From Isoperla grammatica (lineage: Eukaryota; Arthropoda; Insecta; Plecoptera; Perlodidae), in assembly GCA_945910005.1 (NCBI GenBank), contig OX246747.1, positions 1,124,947 to 1,188,946 on the forward strand: DNA of 64,000 nt, in the 5' to 3' direction. Shown here one piece after another: positions 48,201 through 59,140 of this stretch. A program made the translations under genes and the position numbers. The notes under the pieces are model-generated. The model was not told the DNA's origin, searched no databases, and saw only the letters and a program-made list of their open reading frames with translations. How positions within the stretch are numbered: the stretch's first letter is position 1; each line of letters opens with the position of its first letter.

Positions 48201-49705
48201 ACATAAGCGGAACACACCCTCACGTTGGGGCCAGTTTACTACGCTAGTGTTCCAGTCCAATTTGTGTAGTATTCAGCTGCGTTGTACAATCAACTAGCAG
48301 CTAATCCGTAGATCATCAATACCATTGACTGGCGGTCCAGCTTAGTTAGGAACTCGTATCGTTCATTTTATTTAATGGCTGGATTAAATTGTCTTTTCCA
48401 GCTTTAATAATCTGTTTGTAGTTTACGTTTTTGTTAAAACCTGTTTTTGCAGAGTTATTATTTCACTAATGTTTTCTGTCAGTGTATTTGTTTCCGAAAC
48501 AATTACAGCTAATGGAGTATTCACGTGACGTCACATCGGCTGTTTAGAGGAGAACATGCTACATGTTGTGAACATTTTAAAGGAGAACATGTTACATGCT
48601 GGAGCATTGATAAGGACAACATGCTTTGCTTGTGACCTGTCAGTCCCGATCAAGTTTATGACAAGTATTGTGTTCCATGTTAAAACACGTACTAAATAGT
48701 TTGAATATTTTAGGGGCTAGTAATGACATTCTTATTATTAATTATGATTGTAATATACTAATTATATATCATACTGATACCACTAAATATGTTTTACATT
48801 TTCTTTAGTAATTTAGTTCTCCATCCATAGCTTTATGTGATGAACCTAACTTAAAATTGCGGTTTTTACGGTTTACGAGTGTACTAATAAATTGTAACAG
48901 TAACAACAAAGATGACGTCAAGAAATTAGTATAGGTATTTTTTTATGGATACATGTTTATGGATAATGAAATTATTTAAAAAGTTTTGCAATTGTGTTTT
49001 ACAGTGCAACGTTATTTTATTGGCTGTTTTCTAAATCGAAGACATCATTTTGAATCCGATGTTAGATGGTGCGTTCATTTACAAGGTCTGCGATGTCACT
49101 TTGATAGCTGCAGGACGTGGGTGGAGTCCGATGTCACGCGTGACGCTTGACGCGCCGTAAAGGGTTTGAAAAGCAGTCGACTAGACGACGTAATTCCGTC
49201 ATAGGTGATCGTTATAATACAGCCACACTTCGGCCACTTTGAAGCGAGTGTAGTGCACTTTTTCTACACCACCCGTGGCAATCGAACACTTCATTATGAT
49301 CCATCCCGGCCGCTTTAGCAGAGAGTATATACTTTGTACAAGCCCGTCTGGGGTAATGAAGGTGCCCCCCCCTCCCCTGATCCCCCTATGGTTGGCTGCA
49401 CACATTATCGTCAGGTAATGCGATTGCCGTTAGCTAAGATTGTGTCATCCAACCCCACACTTAAAACAAATTGGCGCATGAAAATAAAAAAATGTTTTAA
49501 TTTTCTGCATTATTGAATGTTCTATTTTATTTTTGTTGATAGCTTCCAATAGCTGCGGTTTTTAATCAAACGATAGCTTCTAAATTATGTGTAGGTTTAA
49601 CAAACATTTTTTAATTTACCCGAAGAAATGGTTGTGTTTATAATTCTCTAAATGGCTGCAAAACGACTTGAAGTGAAGTCAATTTACTTACGCGTACAAT
49701 CTTGT
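48201..49705. other. AT-rich unique region
   Basis: Single-copy sequence. No coding region or RNA gene was recognised. GTGACGTCACATC at about 48524-48536 contains a full CRE palindrome (TGACGTCA), noted without a target gene. Confidence 0.5.
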
Positions 49706-49956
49706 AAACGTTCTTGTGTGCCAGCCTAGCCGGAAAGTCTTCTCGAACAATTGTGTTCTCACCCCTTGGTTAGGGTTTAAGAGTCTGCTAAACGTTCTTG
49801 TGTGCCAGCCTAGCCGGAAAGTCTTCTCGAACAATTGTGTTCTCACCCCTTGGTTAGGGTTAAGAGTCTGCTAAATGTTCTTGTGTGCCAGCCTAGCCGG
49901 AAAGTCTTCTCGAACAATTGTGTTCTCACCCCTTGGTTAGGGTTTAAGAGTCTGCG
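49706..49956. repeat. 84-bp tandem repeat, 3 copies
   Basis: Three copies of a unit with GCCAGCCTAGCCGGAAAGTC and CCCCTTGGTTAGGGTTTAAG; the second lacks one T. Confidence 0.92.
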
Positions 49957-49997
49957 GAAGCAGATCGTGTTCTGTTATTTAATACATCTTTTCAAAT

Positions 49998-50182
49998 CGT
50001 AATTGTGGGAAGATACACAAGACAGATATTATCAGTTTCTACAGATAACAAAACAAATATTTACAAGATTCATTACTTTTTGGATTAAATACCATAATAC
50101 AATAATATGAATGCTTCATACATTGTTTTCGTGGTCTGTAGGCCCCGACAATATCTGTCTTGTGTATATTACCGCAGTTGCG
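49998..50182. mobile_element. candidate MITE, 185 bp
   Basis: Terminal inverted repeats of about 36 bases (49998-50033 and 50147-50182) share an exact core ATACACAAGACAGATATT and match at most other positions. The AT-rich interior is non-coding. No clear target duplication is visible. Confidence 0.5.
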
Positions 50183-51041
50183 AAAGTGGTTTTAAATGTG
50201 AAAACAAACACAAGTTTGGGAATTCTCCATTATTTTAAACTGCTATTTTCTGTTGTAAACTCAACTGAAGGTGGGTAGGCCTATTCTGTCCATTGCAGCT
50301 CGAGTGCTCGCTACAGTTTCTAACGAGGGTGCGGGCTGAAGTAACTTGGAGGCATAAAGATAGTAACACAACACTACCCGTACTTTATCGAATAATGTTT
50401 GTGGAAGGGGATGGGATGGGGAGAATGGAATCGTTACGAGTAAATGCCCGGAGGCTACATTAAATAATTAGTGAACATAGTGAAGAAAAGTGCGGCAAGG
50501 CACAATCCTCTCGCTCACCGCTGTAAGACGGGCGCAAAGTGAATACAGTCGCAGATAACCGGCCTAAGTGTGATGGATTCACGCGACTCTCCTGCTAGAA
50601 ACACACATGCCACGTTTTGCCCTATTTTGCCCCAGTATTTCTTTGGAAGTTATTAAATACACCTTTTTTGTTATAAAATAAAAACAATTGCCACACTATG
50701 GTTTTCTGTGTGTTCAGATAGAAAAAATCACAGCATATTTTATGGGAATATTTTTATATTTATGTGTCATGAGAATGGGGTTTTTGTCTGCTAAGCTCCG
50801 GAGCTTTCTTAACTTGCCTCTTCTGTTGATAATACAAACTTGGGTTCTACGAGTATATTACACTTTATTCATCCCGCCTTTATTGTGCGCTTTAATAATT
50901 CATATTTAGAAATCAAATTGTCACCTTTTTAACCCCCATAAGTCTTCAATACAATTTAAGGTTTTTGTCTTTCTGTTCTACTGACAATGACCCTAAAGCC
51001 CTGTGTTCTACATTGTAAGGTTACCTGTGTCAATATTATGC
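50183..51041. other. AT-rich unique region
   Basis: Single-copy sequence. A 73-codon hydrophobic frame at 50688-50909 has no recognised domain or initiation context and is not called. Confidence 0.4.
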
Positions 51042-51096
51042 ACTGCGTCGGCAAAAGCCGCTCGGCCTGGCCGCGCGGCTTTTGCCGACGCAGTGG
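51042..51096. repeat. GC-rich palindrome, left of a TIR-like pair
   Basis: CACTGCGTCGGCAAAAGCCG at the left pairs with the right end CGGCTTTTGCCGACGCAGTG, making a near-perfect hairpin in AT-rich surroundings. It is followed by GAGACG and more GC-rich sequence to about 51160. The first 39 bases closely match the reverse complement of 52050-52088. Confidence 0.8.
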
Positions 51097-51533
51097 AGAC
51101 GTGTCCGTCGGCCAGGCCGAGCGGCCTAAAAAGCCGATCGGCAGGCCGAATCGTTTCCCGACTAATGTCGGTAAATATCAAAGGAAAACGTGCCGAATGC
51201 CTCGTCGAGCTCAAGGAACCAATCAGGGTGGTATGGGGGAGGGGTTGATTTGAACGCGCGCAACTTAAAATATAAACCCAACATTGCCATATGTGGGTCC
51301 AACTGCCACCCCCAGTACATGTAGAGTCATTGACTGGCTCAGTGAAGCTGACTGGGTGACATAGGGATGATACATGCACACCTACAGTCCAGGTCAAAAT
51401 CTGTAAGTCCCGTTAATCACCCCTTACACAAGTTTTTCGCAGAATTTTGAGATGCGCTCGATGGATGGTGTAAATATTTCTATTTTGATTCATTCTCCTA
51501 TAGTAGCACGTACAGTTTCATTTGTGCCTCGTC

Positions 51534-51776
51534 ATGGAGTGGACCCAAGAACAAGTGCTTCGCTTGGTAGAAATGTATCGTGCTCGTCCTGTCCTGTGGG
51601 ATTGTACTGACAAGAAATACAAGTTACGAAATAAAAGACATGACGCGTTTATGGAGATGGCCGTTTCCTTTGCGGACTGCGGAGGACAAGGAAGAAGAAA
51701 AAAAATATGTCCTGTTTCCCGATTTTGGGTCCAATCGAAACCAATAAATTTTGAAAATCGCAACTTTACATTCTAA
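51534..51776 (+). pseudogene. MADF-domain fragment
   Basis: The 80-codon frame opens MEWTQEQVLRLVEMYRARPV and continues LWDCTDKKYKLRNKRHDAFM. This is the first half of a MADF domain: start of helix 1, the PVLWD core, and the KYK..N+R..A segment. After EMAVSF the match ends and the rest is unlike MADF, so it is truncated, frameshifted or cut by an intron whose donor I cannot place. MADF domains bind DNA and occur in host regulators and transposon-encoded proteins. Confidence 0.6.
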
Positions 51777-51997
51777 AATAGTTTCTTAAACCCCCATTAC
51801 ATCTATACTCGAGGTTCAACAAACCAACATCGTCAGAAGTTGTCATTTATCAGATCACTTCCACTGTATCTGTCCCTACTGCGGAGACTCGGTCTGACCC
51901 AAGAACGTGGTGTGAGGCGTTTTTTATTAGCTCTGATAATAATAAATGCTGCTGAGGCTATCAGTACGCCATCGTCGTCGTACATTTTCTCTAGTAC

Positions 51998-52095
51998 TGC
52001 CGAACGCAGTGGAGACGGTCAAGCCATTTGGCTTTAGCCGCGCGGCTTTTGCCACGCGGCCAGGCCGATCGGCCAAGCCGACGCAGTGGAGACGC
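51998..52095. repeat. GC-rich inverted-repeat segment, right of the pair
   Basis: It contains GAACGCAGTGGAGACG at the left, GCCGCGCGGC in the middle and CCGACGCAGTGGAGACG at the right. It is clearly related in inverted orientation to the segment at 51042-51145. Confidence 0.7.
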
Positions 52096-52310
52096 GCCTT
52101 AAGACGTCCGTTCGTATACGTGTTTACGTAAACATCTAACCTACATCGCTTCTGTAATCCTGATCTCAAACATTCAACTTTCCTTTTCCCGTGTGTTATC
52201 TGCTCTTGTAGATATCCCCCAGATACCCCAGCGAGTCACCGTAATTACCTACGGCTTCTCCGTTCTTTTTACCTCGCTAACGGTTACGTTATGTTTTCTG
52301 GGGAATTCCC

Positions 52311-53520
52311 AGGACGCCCGCGGTGGCAACGTACACTGCTTACTCTCCACGTAGCTTACCTTCATCGCTTTCTGTAACCCTGATCCCACTCCACTTCCAT
52401 CTCTGTTGCTTGCCGTAGTAGCTGAGTCGCCCAGGACGCCCGCGGTGGCAACGTACACTGCTTACTCTCCACGTAGCTTACCTTCATCGCTTTCTGTAAC
52501 CCTGATCCCACTCCACTTCCATCTCTGTTGCTTGCCGTAGTAGCTGAGTCGCCCAGGACGCCCGCGGTGGCCACGTACACTGCTTACTCTCCACGTAGCT
52601 TACCTTCATCGCTTTCTGTAACCCTGATCCCACTCCACTTCCATCTCTGTTGCTTGTCGTAGTAGCTGAGTCGCCCAGGACGCCCGCGGTGGCAACGTAC
52701 ACTGCTTACTCTCCACGTAGCTTACCTTCATCGCTTTCTGTAACCCTGATCCCACTCCACTTCCATCTCTGTTGCTTGCCGTAGTAGCTGAGTCGCCCAG
52801 GACGCCCGCGGTGGCAACGTACACTGCTTACTCTCCACGTAGCTTACCTTCATCGCTTTCTGTAACCCTGATCCCACTCCACTTCCATCTCTGTTGCTTG
52901 CCGTAGTAGCTGAGTCGCCCAGGACGCCCGCGGTGGCAACGTACACTACTTACTCTCCACGTAGCTTACCTTCATCGCTTTCTGTAACCCTGATCCCACT
53001 CCACTTCCATCTCAGTTGCTTGCCGTAGTAGCTGAGTCGCCCAGGACGCCCGCGGTGGCAACGTACACTACTTACTCTCCACGTAGCTTACCTTCATCGC
53101 TTTCTGTAACCCTGATCCCACTCCACTTCCATCTCTGTTGCTTGCCGTAGTAGCTGAGTCGCCCAGGACGCCCGCGGTGGCAACGTACACTACTTACTCT
53201 CCACGTAGCTTACCTTCATCGCTTTCTGTAACCCTGATCCCACTCCACTTCCATCTCTGTTGCTTGCCGTAGTAGCTGAGTCGCCCAGGACGCCCGCGGT
53301 GGCAACGTACACTACTTACTCTCCACGTAGCTTACCTTCATCGCTTTCTGTAACCCTGATCCCACTCCACTTCCATCTCTGTTGCTTGCCGTAGTAGCTG
53401 AGTCGCCCAGGACGCCCGCGGTGGCAACGTACACTACTTACTCTCCACGTAGCTTACCTTCATCGCTTTCTGTAACCCTGATCCCACTCCACTTCCATCT
53501 CTGTTGCTTGCCGTAGTAGC
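52311..53520. repeat. 122-bp tandem array, about 10 copies
   Basis: The unit contains CCAGGACGCCCGCGGTGGCA and repeats every 122 bases with very few changes. On the minus strand each unit carries GATGAAG|GTAAGC, a good splice donor, preceded by a stretch open in two frames. A diverged single relative (CATCGCTTCTGTAATCCTGA) lies at about 52145. Confidence 0.95.
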
Positions 53521-54002
53521 AAAGTCGCCTGGGGCAAATGTCTAATTGAATCCGCTTAGCAGTCTCTAAGGAGTTCAAATGGTTGGGTGGTCGGTCTTCT
53601 CGAGAAGAAAAATATCATATCTATCATTGCAGCAGCCGTTTTCTAACGGTTTGCCCGGGTTGATGGGTTGGGGGGGGGGGGGGGGGGCACAGCTCGTCGC
53701 CCGGGCTGTTGGTCTGGTCATAACGGGCGAGCAAATGCTTTCACTTACACTCACGCGCGCTACGGTACACCAGATTTTCAACAACACATTGATATTTAAA
53801 AAAAAGTTGTATTTTTAATAAACGTGGCAACATTATACATTTACATATAAAGTTAATATGTAGCCGTAGCCCATAATGCTTAGCGACGTGTGGGCAGACG
53901 TGCATTGGCATTTTATTATTTTAAAACGCCGTAGATGAACGAACTTTTTGTACATATGGAAATTAATAGATATTTGCGACATAATTATGTTTTGTATATA
54001 TG

Positions 54003-54033
<31 letters not shown>

Positions 54034-54180
54034 ACAAAGATACATCCAAAATAATAAATTTGAAAGTGTGAATGCTAACAAAAATGTATTTGAAAATGCT
54101 CCTTTCATCCATCTGTAAACAGTATTCCAAGTAGTTGTGTGTTGTGTTGCCTTGCATATCTTTGAACGTTTCCTAGTATG
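53521..54180. other. unique spacer with poly-G and (TG)n
   Basis: Contains 18 G (53670-53687) and a TG microsatellite (54006-54033) in single-copy sequence. No gene recognised. Confidence 0.6.
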
Positions 54181-57032
54181 GACCCATTACAGTGATCACG
54201 AACACAATCATTGATACGAGTATACAAACATTGCAACATTACTCCATAGACCCATTACAGTGATCACGAACACAGTCATTGATACGAGTATACAAACATT
54301 GCAACATTACTCCATAGACCCATTACAGTGATCACGAACACAGTCATTGATACGAGTATACAAACATTGCAACATTACTCCATAGACCCATTACAGTGAT
54401 CACGAACACAGTCATTGATACGAGTATACAAACATTGCAACATTACTCCATAGACCCATTACAGTGATCACGAACACAGTCATTGATACGAGTATACAAA
54501 CATTGCAACATTACTCCATAGACCCATTACAGTGATCACGAACACAGTCATTGATACGAGTATACAAACATTGCAACATTACTCCATAGACCCATTACAG
54601 TGATCACGAACACAGTCATTGATACGAGTATACAAACATTGCAACATTACTCCATAGACCCATTACAGTGATCACGAACACAGTCATTGATACGAGTATA
54701 CAAACATTGCAACATTACTCCATAGACTCATTACAGTGATCACGAACACAGTCATTGATACGAGTATACAAACATTGCAACATTACTCCATAGACCCATT
54801 ACAGTGATCACGAACACAGTCATTGATACGAGTATACAAACATTGCAACATTACTCCATAGACCCATTACAGTGATCACGAACAGTCATTGATACGAGTA
54901 TACAAACATTGCAACATTACTCAATAGACCCATTACAGTGATCACGAACACAGTCATTGATACGAGTATACAAACATTGCAACATTACTCCATAGACCCA
55001 TTACAGTGATCACGAACACAATCATTGATACGAGTATACAAACATTGCAACATTACTCAATAGACCCATTACAGTGATCACGAACACAGTCATTGATACG
55101 AGTATACAAACATTGCAACATTACTCCATAGACCCATTACAGTGATCACGAACACAGTCATTGATACTAGTATACAAACATTGCAACATTACTCCATAGA
55201 CCCATTACAGTGATCACGAACACAGTCATTGATACTAGTATACAAACATTGCAACATTACTCCATAGACCCATTACAGTGATCACGAACACAGTCATTGA
55301 TACGAGTATACAAACATTGCAACATTACTCCATAGACCCATTACAGTGATCACGAACACAGTCATTGATACGAGTATACAAACATTACAACATTACTCAA
55401 TAGACCCATTACAGTGATCACGAACACAGTCATTGATACGAGTATACAAACATTGCAACATTACTCCATAGACCCATTACAGTGATCACGAACACAGTCA
55501 TTGATACGAGTATACAAACATTGCAACATTACTCCATAGACCCATTACAGTGATCACGAACACAGTCATTGATACGAGTATACAAACATTGCAACATTAC
55601 TCCATAGACCCATTACAGTGATCACGAACACAGTCATTGATACGAGTATACAAACATTGCAACATTACTCCATAGACCCATTACAGTGATCACGAACACA
55701 GTCATTGATACGAGTATACAAACATTGCAACATTACTCCATAGACCCATTACAGTGATCACGAACACAGTCATTGATACGAGTATACAAACATTGCAACA
55801 TTACTCCATAGACCCATTACAGTGATCACGAACACAGTCATTGATACGAGTATACAAACATTGCAACATTACTCCATAGACTCATTACAGTGATCACGAA
55901 CACAGTCATTGATACGAGTATACAAACATTGCAACATTACTCCATAGACCCATTACAGTGATCACGAACACAGTCATTGATACTAGTATACAAACATTGC
56001 AACATTACTCCATAGACCCATTACAGTGATCACGAACACAATCATTGATACGAGTATACAAACATTACAACATTACTCAATAGACCCATTACAGTGATCA
56101 CGAACACAGTCATTGATACTAGTATACAAACATTGCAACATTACTCCATAGACCCATTACAGTGATCACGAACACAGTCATTGATACGAGTATACAAACA
56201 TTGCAACATTACTCCATAGACCCATTACAGTGATCACGAACACAGTCATTGATACGAGTATACAAACATTACAACATTACTCAATAGACCCATTACAGTG
56301 ATCACGAACACAGTCATTGATACTAGTATACAAACATTGCAACATTACTCCATAGACCCATTACAGTGATCACGAACACAGTCATTGATACGAGTATACA
56401 AACATTGCAACATTACTCCATAGACCCATTACAGTGATCACGAACACAGTCATTGATACGAGTATACAAACATTGCAACATTACTCCATAGACCCATTAC
56501 AGTGATCACGAACACAGTCATTGATACTAGTATACAAACATTGCAACATTACTCCATAGACCCATTACAGTGATCACGAACACAGTCATTGATACGAGTA
56601 TACAAACACTGCAACATTACTCCATAGACCCATTACAGTGATCACGAACACAATCATTGATACGAGTATACAAACATTGCAACATTACTCCATAGACCCA
56701 TTACAGTGATCACGAACACAGTCATTGATACGAGTATACAAACATTGCAACATTACTCCATAGACCCATTACAGTGATCACGAACACAGTCATTGATACT
56801 AGTATACAAACATTGCAACATTACTCCATAGACCCATTACAGTGATCACGAACACAGTCATTGATACGAGTATACAAACATTGCAACATTACTCCATAGA
56901 CCCATTACAGTGATCACGAACACAGTCATTGATACTAGTATACAAACATTGCAACATTACTCCATAGACCCATTACAGTGATCACGAACACAATCATTGA
57001 TACGAGTATACAAACATTGCAACATTACTCCA
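54181..57032. repeat. 68-bp satellite, about 42 copies
   Basis: The unit starts GACCCATTACAGTGATCACG and repeats every 68 bases. Recurrent variants are ATACGAG/ATACTAG, ACAGTC/ACAATC, CTCCATAG/CTCAATAG and ATTGCAAC/ATTACAAC; one copy lacks CA (about 54885). The variants ATTACAAC and CTCAATAG tend to occur together, marking a sub-lineage of units. Non-coding. Confidence 0.98.
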
Positions 57033-57338
57033 CTGAAACCCAATTTCAATTCAATCTTATACAAAGTTCGTACTTTGATGTTGTCAATTGAATCTCGGTG
57101 ATTACGAAACAGATTTGAAGCAAACGGTGGAGTTGAGTTAGGGTTGAGAGGGGTGGGGTGGGGGGGGGGGGGGGGTTGTTAAAGTTATAATAGTTCAATA
57201 AGTCATGTTCAATAATTTCGTTGCTAGTATGATATTAGTTGATTCAATTCACGAAGGTACATTGAAATGATTTTAGTGAGCATTCGTACTCGAATGCAGA
57301 TAACAATTGTGCTTCTAAAGTAAGAGAAAGATTCTCGT
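57033..57338. other. unique spacer with G-rich tract
   Basis: Single-copy sequence with 16 G (57160-57175). No gene. Confidence 0.4.
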
Positions 57339-58493
57339 TTGCTGTTCCGCGTCACCTGAGCTCCCTGGGTACGATAACAATTGTTTGCTGTTCCGCGTCA
57401 CCTGAGTTCCCGGGGTACGATAACAATTGTTTGCTGTTCCGTGTCACCTGAGTTCCCTGGGTACGATAACAATTGTTTGCTGTTCCGCGTCTCCTGAGTT
57501 CCCGGGGTACGATAACAATTGTTTGCTGTTCCGCGTCACCTGAGTTCCCTGGGTACGATAACAATTGTTTGCTGTTCCGCGTCTCCTGAGGTCCCTGGGT
57601 ACGATAACAATTGTTTGCTGTTCCGCGTCACCTGAGTTCCCGGGGTACGATAACAATTGTTTGCTGTTCCGTGTCACCTGAGTTGCCGGGGTACGATAAC
57701 AATTGTTTGCTGTTCCGTGTCACCTGAGTTCCCCGGGTACGATAACAATTGTTTGCTGTTCCGTGTCACCTGAGTTCCCTGGGTACGATAACAATTGTTT
57801 GCTGTTCCGCGTCACCTGAGTTCCCTGGGTACGATAACAATTGTTTGCTGTTCCGTGTCACCTGAGTTCCCTGGGTACGATAACAATTGTTTGCTGTTCC
57901 GCGTCACCTGAGTTCCCTGGGTACGATAACAATTGTTTGCTGTTCCGTGTCACCTGAGTTCCCTGGGTACGATAACAATTGTTTGCTGTTCCGTGTCACC
58001 TGAGTTCCCTGGGTACGATAACAATTGTTTGCTGTTCCGTGTCACCTGAGTTCCCTGGGTACGATAACAATTGTTTGCTGTTCCGTGTCACCTGAGTTCC
58101 CTGGGTACGATAACAATTGTTTGCTGTTCCGTGTCACCTGAGTTCCCTGGGTACGATAACAATTGTTTGCTGTTCCGCGTCACCTGAGTTCCCTGGGTAC
58201 GATAACAATTGTTTGCTGTTCCGCGTCACCTGAGTTCCCTGGGTACGATAACAATTGTTTGCTGTTCCGTGTCACCTGAGTTCCCTGGGTACGATAACAA
58301 TTGTTTGCTGTTCCGTGTCACCTGAGTTCCCTGGGTACGATAACAATTGTTTGCTGTTCCGCGTCACCTGAGTTCCCTGGGTACGATAACAATTTGTTTG
58401 CTGTTCCGCGTCACCTGAGTTCCCTGGGTACGATAACAATTGTTTACTGTTTCGTGTCACCTGAGTTCCCTGGGTACGATAACAATTGTTACT
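57339..58493. repeat. 46-bp tandem array, about 25 copies
   Basis: The unit GTTCCGCGTCACCTGAGTTC plus CCTGGGTACGATAACAATTG and TTTGCT repeats every 46 bases. Variants are CGCGTC/CGTGTC, CACCTG/CTCCTG and CCTGGG/CCGGGG. Each unit holds the palindrome AACAATTGTT and, mostly, an E-box CACCTG. Confidence 0.97.
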
Positions 58494-59140
58494 GGATATC
58501 AAAATGATATACTACAAAGAAATACCTTCGTCGTTGCAATTTGCGTAAACACCCAAATAAGGACTGAGACTGACGGACGGTTTTAGGCGGTCGGCGCTCA
58601 GAGAGATGTTGTCGCCCAAAGTTGGCCTCATGTTTTCGAAATAGTCGAATACAATAGTACCAACTTCATCTTTTCTTAAAGTTCTTCCACCATTTACTTG
58701 AAATGAGTTAATTTGGAATAATATAAGACCGTATATTGGATACCAGAAATACCAGACTCAAGGGACTAATGAGTCTTGTGCTCTCTACTGAGCGGCAGAC
58801 CGCCTTTACTAATGTGTGTAATAACCCCAGGAATATGTTGGGTTCGTTGAAACAGCGTGCGTGAAAGGGGCGGTAGGTCATCAGACTAGATACTAGTTAA
58901 AGACATTCTTATTTTTCAGGTGGGCGAAGCTTAAGGTCATGAGGCCTCTTGCTGCTTAAGCAAACGTTTTATGTTTTAATTTGAACCTTAACATGTTTAC
59001 AATAAAATAATCACTATTTCTAAGAGTACAATTAGCACTAAACTAGAACTACACTCATGCAGCATTTTTGAAAATAATGATACAATTAATTAAATAATCA
59101 GTTACATACAAATAACGTAAGGGCGTTATTAGTCGGGGTG
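58494..59140. other. unique region, downstream side of the Kunitz gene
   Basis: AT-rich single-copy sequence. Bases 59049-59130 resemble 62574-62649, the intron beside the upstream repeat exon of the Kunitz gene. No further exon was recognised here. Confidence 0.5.

Larger units (their letters stand above)
51042..52088. mobile_element. possible degraded DNA transposon with MADF-type ORF
   Basis: The ends read CACTGCGTCGGC on the left and GCCGACGCAGTG on the right, with inverted similarity continuing inward (CGGCCTGGCCGCG in both) for about 39 bases. Between them is a MADF-domain fragment (51534-51776). MADF/Myb-like DNA-binding proteins accompany some PIF/Harbinger transposons. The alternative is two independent copies of one GC-rich palindromic MITE flanking a gene fragment: each end also contains an internal CGCAGTGGAGACG. 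Confidence 0.35.

Noticed and set aside
49200..49405. Possible second SINE or small gene near GGCAATCGAAC
   Set aside because: The reverse complement is only a weak B-box match with no A box at the right distance.
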